Positions 7,167 to 15,305 of a stretch of DNA of 42,456 nt are shown piece by piece. The notes under the pieces were generated by a model. The model did no database searches and was not told the origin of the DNA. It worked only from the letters and a program-made list of their open reading frames with translations. Numbering within the stretch: the first letter of the stretch is position 1; each line of letters opens with the position of its first letter. The stretch is from Paenibacillus ihuae (lineage in GTDB: Bacteria; Bacillota; Bacilli; Paenibacillales; Paenibacillaceae): NCBI RefSeq assembly GCF_001368795.1, contig NZ_LN831199.1, positions 516,420 through 558,875 of the forward strand, written 5' to 3'. A program made the translations under genes and the position numbers.

Positions 7167-8444
7167 TCAATTGCTCCGGATGCCGCGCTGCCATACTCCG
7201 CGAATCGATAACGTGTCCGAGATATTCGCTGCCGGGTCCCCGTCAACCAAGACCAAATCCGCCCGCGCCCCCTCTACGATAGTTCCGCGATCAGTCAGGC
7301 CGAAACGGCGGGCTATTTTCGAGGTAGCTGACTGAAGGGCTTCTACAGGGGTAAATCCCGCTTCTACTAATAGCTGCATCTCATGGTGCACACTGGCTCC
7401 ATGGGCAAGTCCGCCCAGCGACGGAACCGGTACAGAGACATCCGTACCCACCAGGATATCTACGCCTGCACGATGAAGGTCCATTACATTCCGGTAGTTA
7501 TCTTCCATGCTGCCTTGAGGGTAAGTATTGAAGCTGGCATTCAGCGTGTCGATCCATTCCGGGCTGAGCTTGGAGCTCACACGCGGATCCCCTGCCAATT
7601 CCGATGCAGGGTTACCGATAATTGAGGAGTTCAAGACGAGGCAGGGTGTAACAAAAGCGCCTGCCTCTGCAATCATTCTCACCAGATCCGGGGTGGTCTC
7701 GGGCCGGTCAATGAATAAGTGAGCGAGTCCCTCAACCCCGACTTCTATGGCTTGCCGGGCAGATTCGGCTGTCAATACATGGGCAATCGCAATCTTGTGA
7801 TGCCGGTGTGCTTCCTCTACAGCGGCCCTCAGAATATCCTGGCTTAGGACAGGCAGCCCGGGAGCAGCTAATACCGTCCCTTCTTCAATCATAATCTTGA
7901 TATAGTCGGCTCCTTCTCTTACTTGTTCGTTTACGAATGCCAGTGCTTCTTCCCGGTTGGTTACCGCGGGTGCCTCTCCATGATCATGAGCATGGGCATG
8001 GGCGGCCAGCATGGCATTGCGGTCCTCCTCGCTCATCTTCTCCAGTTCCTTCAGTACAAAATCCGGGATTTCGCCATCCCCCGGCATGAGCTCATCGGGA
8101 TGCCCGCCTGGAGGGGTAACCGCCATTCCGGCAGACCGTACATCGGCAATATCCCCGATCCCTTTCAATTGCGCTTCGCGGCCGCTTTGGGTGAACCCGC
8201 CCATCATTTCCAGTTCAGTTGTCACTCCGAATTTCAGTGCATCCCGCAGGCCCTCTACGGAAGTGTGAACGTGAGCATCCATCAGACCGGGCAGCAAAGT
8301 CCCTCCTTCTGCGTCGATAATATCCGCATGCTCCGGTATTTCTCCGCCTACCGATAGGATTTGTTCGCCTTCAATCAGAACCGTAGTGGGTCTGATCACT
8401 TTCTCTCCGTCAAATACACGCACATTGGTGATTGCAGTAATCAT
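7167..8444 (-). CDS. Metal-dependent amidohydrolase (imidazolonepropionase/prolidase-like)
   Basis: 425 residues with the amidohydrolase-superfamily pattern: an N-terminal beta-sandwich part, DAHVHT metal-ligand motif near residue 60, a Lys for metal bridging likely in YIKIMIEEG near residue 185, AIAHVL near 220, a further His in GLAHLF near 240, and the metal Asp in VGTDVSVPVPSLGG near 330. A His/Asp-rich loop (HAHAHDHGE) near residue 150 is unusual and may bind metal. The family hydrolyses cyclic or linear amides, and the substrate cannot be told. The ATG follows TAGGAGG. It is divergent from the MarR gene, and a palindrome sits exactly in its promoter spacer, so it is very probably repressed by that MarR protein. 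Confidence 0.82.
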   Translation of the reverse strand: MITAITNVRVFDGEKVIRPTTVLIEGEQILSVGGEIPEHADIIDAEGGTLLPGLMDAHVHTSVEGLRDALKFGVTTELEMMGGFTQSGREAQLKGIGDIADVRSAGMAVTPPGGHPDELMPGDGEIPDFVLKELEKMSEEDRNAMLAAHAHAHDHGEAPAVTNREEALAFVNEQVREGADYIKIMIEEGTVLAAPGLPVLSQDILRAAVEEAHRHHKIAIAHVLTAESARQAIEVGVEGLAHLFIDRPETTPDLVRMIAEAGAFVTPCLVLNSSIIGNPASELAGDPRVSSKLSPEWIDTLNASFNTYPQGSMEDNYRNVMDLHRAGVDILVGTDVSVPVPSLGGLAHGASVHHEMQLLVEAGFTPVEALQSATSKIARRFGLTDRGTIVEGARADLVLVDGDPAANISDTLSIRGVWQRGIRSN

Positions 8445-8482
8445 TGTTTTAGCCTCCTAAAATAAATGTAATTTATGATTGA

Positions 8483-8511
8483 AATATAACAGTTTGAATT
8501 CTAACTGTCAA
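8483..8511 (-). promoter_or_regulatory. Amidohydrolase promoter with MarR-type operator in the spacer
   Basis: On the minus strand TTGACA (8511-8506) and TATATT (8488-8483) are separated by 17 bp. The inverted repeat ACAGTT-N8-AACTGT (8489-8508) fills the spacer and the end of the -35 box. A repressor bound there would exclude RNA polymerase. A related half-site AACAGTTT recurs at 8533-8540. Confidence 0.75.
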
Positions 8512-8544
8512 TATAATGATTAATTGTGTTCTAACAGTTTGTCT

Positions 8545-8598
8545 TTGACATTTTGTTTCCCGAAAATTAAGATAATCTTATAATTAGGTTTTAACCTA
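8545..8598 (+). promoter_or_regulatory. marR-type gene promoter and possible autoregulatory operator
   Basis: TTGACA (8545-8550) and TAAGAT (8568-8573) are 17 bp apart and point to the MarR gene. A second inverted repeat TAGGTT-TT-AACCTA (8585-8598) lies just downstream of the promoter. It differs from the amidohydrolase operator, so it may bind the same protein weakly or another regulator. Confidence 0.6.
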
Positions 8599-8620
8599 TC
8601 GTAAAGGAGTCAGGCACAGG

Positions 8621-9052
8621 ATGACGAAGCAAGCTTTGCATACCCCTTACTCCGATATCATCCGGGATATTGGGATGAAGATCAGAGGCATGGCCAATAC
8701 CCGATTATCAGAGCTGGGACTTAACACTCAACAAGGGCAGATGATGGGCTACATTTTTGAAAATCAGGACAAAGGCGTGATCCAGAAGGATCTGGCCGAT
8801 CACTTTAACCGTACAGGAGCCACGATTACCAGTATGCTGCAAGGGTTAGAGAAAAAAGGGTACATTAAACGGGAGATTCCCAAAGAGAACGAGCGGCAAA
8901 AACGAATATATCTATTGAAAAAAGGGTCCGACCTCGTCGAAGAGTTCGACGAAATCTTCATGGAAGTAGAGAACAGCATTACCCGGGGCCTTACCGAGGA
9001 AGAAAGCGAGACCTTCATGAAGTTATTAATCAAAGTTAAAACGACCATGTAG
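8621..9052 (+). CDS. MarR-family transcriptional regulator
   Basis: 143 residues, normal MarR length. The winged helix-turn-helix is at about residues 50-100 (GVIQKDLADHFNRTGATITSMLQGLEKKGYIKR) followed by the wing (PKENERQKRIYLLKKG). Flanking helices serve dimerisation. MarR proteins bind short palindromes as dimers and let go on binding small phenolic or other ligands. Here the divergent amidohydrolase gene and the operator in its promoter make it the obvious target. The ATG at 8621 follows AAAGGAG eleven bases upstream. Confidence 0.9.
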   Translation: MTKQALHTPYSDIIRDIGMKIRGMANTRLSELGLNTQQGQMMGYIFENQDKGVIQKDLADHFNRTGATITSMLQGLEKKGYIKREIPKENERQKRIYLLKKGSDLVEEFDEIFMEVENSITRGLTEEESETFMKLLIKVKTTM

Positions 9053-9055
9053 CCT

Positions 9056-9106
9056 GTAAAGCAGGGAGCTTCATTGGTACTAATGATAAGCTCCAAGGCT
9101 GCTTTC
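9056..9106 (+). terminator. Imperfect terminator hairpin after the MarR gene
   Basis: AAAGCAGGGAGCTT and AAGCTCCAAGGCTGCTTTC form an interrupted stem just after the MarR stop, followed by a short T-rich run. It may be weak. Confidence 0.5.
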
Positions 9107-9159
9107 TTCGGTAACTTTTGGCAAGAGAAAGCAGCCCGCCCCGGTGTCTCTACGCAGAA

Positions 9160-9546
9160 CTATTCAATTTTGTACGTTATTTCGTAACTGCCCTTGGTAT
9201 GCTTACCATTAATTTTAAACCTGTACTTCCCGTCCTTGCTTACTTCAATCTTCTCATTTCCTGATTCGTTAGTACTTATGCTCTGGACCAGCTGATTATC
9301 GGGATCGTAAAAATTTATTGTCAGTTCCCCTTTTTTAACCTCGGACTGATAGTCAACAGCAAGCGTATCGCCCTTCTTGAGGCTAACCTTCTTCTCATCC
9401 GTACCCGTAAACAGCTTATAGGAAGCAGCAATCTTATTTTTAGTGCTGGAGCTCGACCCCACAAACATTAACCTCTTATCGCAAGCAGCCAGCATCGTTA
9501 CAATCACAAGGACCAAAATCCCCGAAAACACCCATTTCCTCTTCAT
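9160..9546 (-). CDS. Small lipoprotein of the sigma-factor operon
   Basis: 128 residues from the ATG at 9546 (an in-frame GTG at 9558 is less well placed). A signal peptide MKRKWVFSGILVLVIVTMLAAC ends in the lipobox LAAC, so the protein should be lipid-anchored outside the cell. The rest is a small all-beta-looking domain (…LTINFYDPDNQLVQSIS…, …KYRFKINGKHTKGSYEITYK…) of the type that occurs in stress-related lipoproteins; the exact family is unknown. It is the last gene of the ECF sigma operon, so it may be a target or a sensor of cell-envelope stress. Confidence 0.75.
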   Translation of the reverse strand: MKRKWVFSGILVLVIVTMLAACDKRLMFVGSSSSTKNKIAASYKLFTGTDEKKVSLKKGDTLAVDYQSEVKKGELTINFYDPDNQLVQSISTNESGNEKIEVSKDGKYRFKINGKHTKGSYEITYKIE

Positions 9547-9561
9547 CTCTGTTGACACCCC

Positions 9562-9945
9562 TTAAGATTGGATTAACTTGCCGCAGTGAGGACATTGTTT
9601 CGTTTTATTCCTCGGTTCAGTTTCCGAGAGAGAGTGATGCTGCCGGCGGGCGAACAAATAGAACAGAAGTCCGATGAAATTCGGAATATAAATGACGGCT
9701 AACATCCACAGCCAGGCATTCATATTTCTCTTTGAAGCGTCTTTGTAGATGAACACAGCAATTAGCGCATTTAAAGCAATAAAAAGCACTGCCAATCCCA
9801 ATATCACAAAGACCCATACAAAATCGTCCTCGCATGCATCATCCATATAAGGAGCCATTGCGAAGGAAAGAGCACCAAATCCCAATACAACAATTGCCGT
9901 AAACGCCCAGAAAATAAACTTTTCAAGTCTCATTCGGTTATTCAT
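9562..9945 (-). CDS. Membrane protein with C-terminal zinc-ribbon tail (PLDc_N-like)
   Basis: 127 residues with about three membrane helices (residues 8-30, 45-68, 78-98); the last part, NAWLWMLAVIYIPNFIGLLFYL, resembles the PLDc_N membrane module of small Firmicute envelope proteins. The tail ends CPHCGKLIQS, a half zinc-ribbon motif that often marks Bacillales stress-operon membrane proteins. It begins at an ATG behind AGAAAGGAG and sits between the putative anti-sigma gene and the lipoprotein gene. It is co-directional with the sigma factor, so membrane stress defence is a fair guess. Confidence 0.7.
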   Translation of the reverse strand: MNNRMRLEKFIFWAFTAIVVLGFGALSFAMAPYMDDACEDDFVWVFVILGLAVLFIALNALIAVFIYKDASKRNMNAWLWMLAVIYIPNFIGLLFYLFARRQHHSLSETEPRNKTKQCPHCGKLIQS

Positions 9946-9975
9946 AGTTCTCCTTTCTGAAATTGCAAATTCCGC

Positions 9976-10284
9976 TTAGTACGCTGAAGGCTCCAAAGTG
10001 CTTCCAAAGAAGTTGTAAAGCAATATTGCTACTGCAATGGCCTGAAATAGGAAAAACACAATTAATATTACTATTTTCCAGAACAAGAGCAGCGGACCGG
10101 CTAATAAAAAAACCGCAAGTACCAGAACTATAATCAAATTCAGTGCAACTGCGCCGATCAGAGCGCCCATATGATTGCCTTCTCTAATTTTTCGAAGTGT
10201 ATGGGGGACTAAATAAGGGGGAGTCGCTACTGGAGCGCTGAAATATTCTTGTAAAAGCTTCTCTCTTCCCGTTGGTTCATTCAT
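9976..10284 (-). CDS. Putative anti-sigma or sigma-operon membrane protein (102 aa)
   Basis: Starts with the ATGA overlap at the stop codon of the ECF sigma gene, a sign of translational coupling. The N-terminal 50 residues are polar and cytoplasmic-looking (MNEPTGREKLLQEYFSAP...), followed by two membrane helices separated by a short turn. Anti-sigma factors are commonly coded right after their sigma factor and have this shape, though no zinc-binding HxxxCxxC motif is present. I infer an anti-sigma role from position and topology only. Confidence 0.6.
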   Translation of the reverse strand: MNEPTGREKLLQEYFSAPVATPPYLVPHTLRKIREGNHMGALIGAVALNLIIVLVLAVFLLAGPLLLFWKIVILIVFFLFQAIAVAILLYNFFGSTLEPSAY

Positions 10285-10844
10285 TATCCCAGCTCCTCCA
10301 TTTTCGCTTTAAGTAATTTTTTTCCTTGGTTTAGTCTAGACTTTACGGTTCCCAGTGGAACACCAAGGATCTCTCCAATGCTCTCATAGCTGAATTCTTC
10401 ATAGTAATACAGAATCAACGGGGCCAGATAACGTTTAGGCAAATTGCGCAGACATTGTTCCAAGTACAGATCCTGCTCTTTTCTCAGTAGATATTCTTCC
10501 GTTAAAGGTGCGGAATCACTAATTTCCGTAAATCCGCTATGTTCAGAGCTCCAAGCAAACGTCAGACGTTCGCGCAGCCTTTTCAATTTCCGGTATCGAT
10601 CCCTATGCAAATTGATGGTCACCTGAAACAGCCAAGCTTTAAAAGGCCGCTCGGGATCATACATTCCCAGCTTACGGAATATACGCACCCATACCTCCTG
10701 GAATAAGTCTTCTGCCTCTTGCCTATCCAAGGAAAGATGACAGCAAAACCGATATAAATCATCTTTATATCTGTTTATCAAAAGTTCAAAATCTTCTTGC
10801 TTCCCGGATTTATAACCTTCTATAAGCTGTCTATCGCTAATCAT
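10284..10844 (-). CDS. ECF-type RNA polymerase sigma factor
   Basis: 186 residues. Region 2 is seen at about 10-80 (INRYKDDLYRFCCHLSLDRQEAEDLFQEVWVRIF…PFKAWLFQVTINLHRDRYRK), and region 4 at about 128-180 (LPKRYLAPLILYYYEEFSYESIGEILGVPLGTVKSRLNQGKKLL). It lacks regions 1 and 3, as is usual for group 4 sigma factors. It directs RNA polymerase to stress promoters. A GAAC-N17-CGTA element in its own upstream region suggests autoregulation, and the following genes (membrane protein, PLDc_N-like protein, lipoprotein) form its operon. Confidence 0.9.
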   Translation of the reverse strand: MISDRQLIEGYKSGKQEDFELLINRYKDDLYRFCCHLSLDRQEAEDLFQEVWVRIFRKLGMYDPERPFKAWLFQVTINLHRDRYRKLKRLRERLTFAWSSEHSGFTEISDSAPLTEEYLLRKEQDLYLEQCLRNLPKRYLAPLILYYYEEFSYESIGEILGVPLGTVKSRLNQGKKLLKAKMEELG

Positions 10845-10876
10845 TCTTCCCCCCCGCCTGCCCTTTCATCTTACAT

Positions 10877-10901
10877 TACGAAAAATAAAGGAATATTGTT
10901 C
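10877..10901 (-). promoter_or_regulatory. Candidate ECF promoter of the sigma operon
   Basis: On the minus strand GAAC (10901-10898) is followed 17 bp later by CGTA (10880-10877). This matches the AAC-N16/17-CGT pattern of ECF sigma promoters. It lies about 33 bp upstream of the sigma gene start, a normal leader length. Confidence 0.5.
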
Positions 10902-11012
10902 GGAATTTCACAAACAAAATTAGTTATTTAATACTAGTAATGGTAGTCTGTGAAATAGCTCCGGTGTTGACTTAACTCATTGTTCATCATAAATATTCGG
11001 TTATTTCATAAT

Positions 11013-11037
11013 AAAAGAGATACCTTTGGGGTATCTC
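11013..11037 (-). terminator. Terminator after the DUF4405 gene
   Basis: Stem GAGATACC/GGTATCTC (11017-11024 with 11030-11037) followed on the minus strand by TTTTATT. It lies just beyond the DUF4405 stop codon. Confidence 0.75.
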
Positions 11038-11094
11038 CTCATGTATTGATAACTTTTTATAGAAGCTTACCATTTCCTCCATTTATACTCTCCC

Positions 11095-11928
11095 TCAATT
11101 CGGGTTTACAACGGTCTTCTTCTTACGGTATAAGCTCCATTTCTTCAGGTAGTAGGCTACAATGACGAAAACAGCCATAATACCGGTATACGTCAAAATG
11201 ACATTGACGACGTTCACATTGCCTCCCTTTTCCCCCCGGTTGAATCCAGATTGACCTTCTCCGCCGGAAGGCCTCCCTTCTCTCATTCCACCCCGCTCTC
11301 CGCCTGCGAAAGCCTCCTTGCTCCCGAAGCCAGTTTGCTGCGTGTTTACGCCGAAAGCTGAAACCGAGCTTTTTAGATGAGTGACGTAAGATGTCTGATT
11401 GATTTGGTATAAACCGAATAGCAGTATGATCACCGTCAAGCCTTGAGCAACATACCGCATCCAGGTCCGGCCCTTCTTTATGCTGGTTATTTTCTTACAC
11501 ATGTTCACGACCCACTGCCAATGAAGCCCGACATGAATCCCGATCAATGCCAGTACCAGGAAAGATACCGAGATATGGGTCATTTTAAACCAATTCTCGT
11601 TGCCCACATTAATATTCGGAAATACGACATGGGAAATAAGGATCCCGCTGACAATGATGAACGTCATGGAAACCAGCAACAGGAAATTTAGCGCATAACT
11701 GCCGCGTACTCTCCAGGATAAACTGCGGTTAAACATTTTTAGAGTGACCCGCTTCACCCAACCCAAATTCAGAAGAATATGAGTGATGTATGCACAGGCA
11801 AAAAAGAGGCCTGCTATTTCATGAAACGCTAACCCGCCTAACACATTTTTGTTGAAAAACAAAACGAACAATAAGCTCATTGCTATATCAAGCGCAAATT
11901 TGACATAGTTGATTTTTTTCATCTTCAT
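11095..11928 (-). CDS. DUF4405-type membrane protein (cytochrome b561-like)
   Basis: 277 residues from the ATG at 11928, which follows GGGGAGTTGAA; a longer reading frame to 12009 lacks a ribosome binding site. Several membrane helices carry conserved His residues (AFHEIAGLFF, AYITHILLNLGW, KMTHISVSFL, IGIHVGLHWQW) in the pattern of di-haem b-type cytochromes, so it may bind haem and pass electrons across the membrane. Between the last two helices is a Gly/Glu/Arg-rich low-complexity loop (GGERGGMREGRPSGGEGQSG). Such a loop is common in this family. It is a monocistron with its own terminator. Confidence 0.78.
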   Translation of the reverse strand: MKMKKINYVKFALDIAMSLLFVLFFNKNVLGGLAFHEIAGLFFACAYITHILLNLGWVKRVTLKMFNRSLSWRVRGSYALNFLLLVSMTFIIVSGILISHVVFPNINVGNENWFKMTHISVSFLVLALIGIHVGLHWQWVVNMCKKITSIKKGRTWMRYVAQGLTVIILLFGLYQINQTSYVTHLKSSVSAFGVNTQQTGFGSKEAFAGGERGGMREGRPSGGEGQSGFNRGEKGGNVNVVNVILTYTGIMAVFVIVAYYLKKWSLYRKKKTVVNPN

Positions 11929-12013
11929 TTCAACTCCCCATATCTGCTTTTTACTCAGTATGAGGCTCGAACCTTTAGTGAAGCTTAAATTAGTTTTAAT
12001 GCCTTTCATCCAT

Positions 12014-12053
12014 AAAAAAAGAGCCGCCCAAACGTTATGGGCAACTCTTTCTG
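12014..12053 (-). terminator. Terminator after the VOC-protein gene
   Basis: Imperfect stem AGAG-CCGCCCA / TGGGCA-ACTCT with a T7 run on the minus strand, starting close to the stop codon of the VOC gene. Confidence 0.6.
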
Positions 12054-12056
12054 CAA

Positions 12057-12479
12057 TTAATGTTCAAGCTCCGTATAAATTTGAAAGGTCACGCCGAATT
12101 TATCTGTTACATCACCAAATCCAGGGCTGAAGGGTTCTTCTCTAAACGGCATATTGACTTGCCCTTCCTGCCGCAAAGCCTCATAAATCCGTTTGGATTG
12201 TTCTACGTCGTTTGTGGTAATGCAAATGGTTACCCGTTTCCCGCTTTCAATAGGCGAACCGCCTGGGGTATCCGATAACATCAGCTCTGTCACACCGACC
12301 TTTAACTTAGCATGCGCTACAAGACCGCTCAGATCATCAGTGAACGTAGTAGGCATGTCCGGCATTTCACCGTAAGTAATTATGGAGAGGACTTCTGCAT
12401 CTATGGCTTGTTCATAAAACTGAATGGCTTCCTTTACCCGTCCCTCCAAAGTAATATAAGGGGTGAGTTTTAACGTCAT
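12057..12479 (-). CDS. VOC-superfamily protein, PhnB/glyoxalase-like
   Basis: 140 residues with the N-terminal LTPYITLEGRVKEAIQFYEQAI and C-terminal FGDVTDKFGVTFQIYTE patterns typical of the PhnB-like branch (former 3-demethylubiquinone methyltransferase-like domain). These proteins form paired beta-alpha-beta-beta-beta modules that bind metal or hydrophobic ligands; the exact role is usually unknown. The ATG is preceded by GAGGAGGAACAATCTT. It stands alone between a DUF4405 gene and the POT transporter, without operon partner. Confidence 0.85.
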   Translation of the reverse strand: MTLKLTPYITLEGRVKEAIQFYEQAIDAEVLSIITYGEMPDMPTTFTDDLSGLVAHAKLKVGVTELMLSDTPGGSPIESGKRVTICITTNDVEQSKRIYEALRQEGQVNMPFREEPFSPGFGDVTDKFGVTFQIYTELEH

Positions 12480-12765
12480 AAGATTGTTCCTCCTCGAGTT
12501 TGGATTCGATTGTGATTCATAAGTATAGACGATCCGGCACCCGTTAAATCATCGGTATACCCGAAAAAAATTCTGGTTATCGTCCAAACCTGCAGGCAAT
12601 CCAATGTAAACTTCATTCTCGGAGCGATGTCATATCCAATCTTTCACCAATGTTGTATACTATTTTTTTTGCTCCCGCTGTTGAGACTAATATGGGGGTA
12701 GTCTGACTAAGGGATAATACTTTAAGCAGGGAATTTTGTTAACTATCAAGGGAGGAAGTAGCAGC

Positions 12766-14256
12766 ATGGCTGATTTAAACAAACAAAGAGTTGTGGAAAG
12801 TGTTCCGCAACGGGGATTTTTTGGACATCCTAAAGGGTTATTTACTCTGTTCTTCACAGAGTTTTGGGAGCGGTTTTCCTATTATGGAATGAGAGCTATC
12901 CTTGTTTATTATATGTATTACGAGCTGAGCCAAGGCGGACTCGGCATGGAGGAGAGCACAGCTCTCGCCATTATGTCTATTTATGGTTCACTTGTCTATA
13001 TGTCCGGGATTATTGGCGGCTGGTTGGCGGACCGGATATTCGGTGCGTCAAGGGCTGTATTCTACGGCGGTATATTAATCATGCTCGGGCATATCACCTT
13101 GGCCATCCCGGGGAGTATTACCTTATTTTTTGTTTCCATGGTTCTGATCGTACTGGGTACGGGCTTGCTGAAGCCTAATGTATCCAGTATTGTAGGTGAG
13201 CTTTACAGCGAACAGGATGGACGCCGGGATGCAGGATTCAGTATATACTACATGGGCATCAACCTGGGAGCCTTCATCGCACCGCTAATTGTAGGATACA
13301 TCGGGGATTATAATTTCCACCTGGGCTTCAGTATTGCTGCCGTCGGTATGTTTCTGGGATTAATCATGTTCATCTCTACCAAGAAAAAAAACCTCGGTCT
13401 AGCAGGCACTTTAGTCGCAAGTCCGTTATCACAAGCCGAACGAAAAAAAGTATTCCTTATCTTCGGTATCAGTGCCGTACTTCTCGCTGTTATCGTGGCT
13501 GTTACGATTCCGTTAGGTCTGTTAACGTTTAAATCCTTTATAACGATTGTAGGTATTCTGGGAATTCTGATTCCCACCCTGTATTTTATTGTCATGTTCC
13601 GTAGTCCGCTCACAACAAGCGTAGAGCGCTCAAGACTCGTTGCCTATATTCCGCTGTTTATTGCAGCGATTATGTTCTGGGCGATTCAGGAACAAGGGTC
13701 AACCATCCTTGCCAGTTATGCAGATAAACGAACACAACTCGATTTTGCCGGAATGCATATTCGTCCAGCCTGGTTCCAGTCTTTAAATCCTTTGTTTGTT
13801 ATCACGTTGGCCCCCCTCTTCGCCTGGTTGTGGGTGAAGCTTGGGAACCGGCAGCCTTCAATTCCGAAGAAATTCGCCTTGGGTCTATTATTTGCCGGAT
13901 TATCCTTCCTTGTGATCCTGTTACCAGCTTACTTTGGCGGTGAGGATTCCCTGGTTAATCCGTTATGGCTCGTTCTTAGCTATTTCATCGTTGTACTGGG
14001 GGAATTGTGTCTGTCTCCTGTAGGACTGTCGGCTACGACCAAGCTAGCACCCTCCGCCTTCTCCGCCCAGACCATGAGCTTATGGTTCTTATCCAATGCG
14101 GCTGCCCAGGCAATTAATGCGCAGATTGTTAAGTTTTATTCGGCTGACACTGAGATGGTATACTTTGGTGTCATTGGAGGCGCAGCCATCCTCCTGAGTA
14201 TTCTGCTCTACTTGTTCTCCCGGACAATCCAGGGGTACATGAAGGGGATACAGTAA
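12766..14256 (+). CDS. POT-family proton-dependent oligopeptide transporter
   Basis: 496 residues from the ATG at 12766, eleven bases after GGGAGG; an in-frame TTG at 12736 lies before that site and is rejected. The N-terminal motif FFTEFWERFSYYGMRAILVYYM contains the ExxER-type proton-coupling sequence of the POT/PTR family, and residues around 150-200 show the second PTR signature (FSIYYMGINLGAFIAPLIVGYIG). About 14 membrane helices are expected. It imports di- and tripeptides with protons (DtpT type). An inverted repeat AGACTA-N9-TAGTCT (12684-12704) upstream could be an operator. The gene is monocistronic with a strong terminator. Confidence 0.92.
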   Translation: MADLNKQRVVESVPQRGFFGHPKGLFTLFFTEFWERFSYYGMRAILVYYMYYELSQGGLGMEESTALAIMSIYGSLVYMSGIIGGWLADRIFGASRAVFYGGILIMLGHITLAIPGSITLFFVSMVLIVLGTGLLKPNVSSIVGELYSEQDGRRDAGFSIYYMGINLGAFIAPLIVGYIGDYNFHLGFSIAAVGMFLGLIMFISTKKKNLGLAGTLVASPLSQAERKKVFLIFGISAVLLAVIVAVTIPLGLLTFKSFITIVGILGILIPTLYFIVMFRSPLTTSVERSRLVAYIPLFIAAIMFWAIQEQGSTILASYADKRTQLDFAGMHIRPAWFQSLNPLFVITLAPLFAWLWVKLGNRQPSIPKKFALGLLFAGLSFLVILLPAYFGGEDSLVNPLWLVLSYFIVVLGELCLSPVGLSATTKLAPSAFSAQTMSLWFLSNAAAQAINAQIVKFYSADTEMVYFGVIGGAAILLSILLYLFSRTIQGYMKGIQ

Positions 14257-14296
14257 ACGATACTCCCTTTGATAATTAATTCACATCCACAAAATC

Positions 14297-14340
14297 CAGC
14301 AGCCGCACGGATCATCCTCCGTGCGGCTGCTGTTGGTTTA
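14297..14340 (+). terminator. Terminator after the POT transporter gene
   Basis: Perfect 15-bp stem CAGCAGCCGCACGGA / TCCGTGCGGCTGCTG (14297-14311 with 14318-14332), six-base loop, followed by TTGGTTTATT. Confidence 0.9.
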
Positions 14341-14491
14341 TTGAAATGTGCCGCAAGCCGCATCATTTCCAGGTGAAGAACTTATCGCCCGAATCTCTAC
14401 TATTGGGATATTAATTCTCCTGATCGATGACAACGCCGTTTCAAAGATACCCTCTTAAAAATACTATATATCAAAAGGATGGTGATAAAAA

Positions 14492-14932
14492 ATGAGTATA
14501 AGTCCACTCTGTAGACAGTTTGCGGAGATTTTTGGTGGTGAGCCCCAGGTAGTTAATGGGGTATGTGTTGCAACTAAGCTACGTACTAATATTAAGGTGC
14601 GGATCTTGGGCAGACGTTCAAAAGGCTTATTCACACTTCCGTTCGGCATTTCCTTCGAGAGTGTTGGTAAAGACGGCAGAGCACTATGCCTTGGGGAATC
14701 TGTAATCCTCACCCGGGAAATCAATCCATTTATCTCTGAACTCCGCAAAGCAGGCATTAAAGTAACTGCTCTTCATAATCACTGGTTATTTACGAACCCG
14801 AACATCTGGTATATCCATTGGGAAGCCGTCCAAAAACCCCTGGTATTCGCCAGAAAAGTGCGGAAAGCCTCCAGAGTCCTGACCAATAAACCTGTTGGTC
14901 CCATAGTATGTAAGCCTTCCAGCAAAAAATAA
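14492..14932 (+). CDS. DUF1259 (LppY/LpqO-like) protein
   Basis: 146 residues. The segments FAEIFGGEPQVVNGVCVATK, SFESVGKDGRALCLGESVI and VTALHNHWLFTNPNIWYIHWEA match the DUF1259 pattern. The family is often duplicated within a longer secreted protein; here it is a single domain without signal peptide, so it should be cytoplasmic. Function is unknown. The His pair in ALHNH and the last His of YIHWEA are conserved and may bind a metal. The ribosome binding site GGATGGTGAT lies nine bases upstream. No operon partner. Confidence 0.8.
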   Translation: MSISPLCRQFAEIFGGEPQVVNGVCVATKLRTNIKVRILGRRSKGLFTLPFGISFESVGKDGRALCLGESVILTREINPFISELRKAGIKVTALHNHWLFTNPNIWYIHWEAVQKPLVFARKVRKASRVLTNKPVGPIVCKPSSKK

Positions 14933-14951
14933 TGTAACCGTATTACATCTC

Positions 14952-15086
14952 TTAGAGCATCATCAGCATCAGCACCAAGACAGGCTGGAACATCTACGCA
15001 AAAATATGGAACGTTATGAAAGTATACCTCGCTTGAAAGTGAACATTTCGGTGATTAAGAATTATATTTCCTATTGTAAAAAATAG
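14952..15086 (+). pseudogene. Decayed PadR-family regulator C-terminus (copy 1)
   Basis: This reads LEHHQHQHQDRLEHLRKNME then breaks. It corresponds to the C-terminal helical domain of PadR regulators and is a copy of the better-kept remnant at 20911-21099. Relative to that copy it has a one-base loss after TATACCTC and a deletion of about 50 bases before AGAATTATATTTCC. No start codon or DNA-binding domain remains. Same decay product as in the hydrolase-linked duplicate. Confidence 0.65.
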
Positions 15087-15127
15087 AGCATCTATGGGAA
15101 GCTCCTTATACTCTGCGTTTTCAAAAT

Positions 15128-15176
15128 AAAAGCAAAAGGGTTCGAGCATCTGTAGCTCGAACCCTTTTGCTTTTTC
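15128..15176. terminator. Strong bidirectional terminator (copy 1)
   Basis: A long stem AAAGCAAAAGGGTTCGAGC / GCTCGAACCCTTTTGCTTT with loop ATCTGTA and A/T runs on both sides. The near-identical hairpin stands at 21140-21196 in the duplicate segment, where it directly follows the hydrolase remnant. Confidence 0.85.
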
Positions 15177-15305
15177 TATATCTATGGACGGAGGAAGCGG
15201 ATAAACGGGGGATTGTTGCAACTCCCGAGATTCGTTATGATGATAATAAAGTGTGACAGTGAATTCCGCAATACTTCGGCATCCCTCAAAAATAGGAGGT
15301 TGTCC

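Noticed and set aside
11929..12009. N-terminal extension of the DUF4405 protein
   Set aside because: The 27 extra residues have no ribosome binding site and the ATG at 11928 follows GGGGAG.
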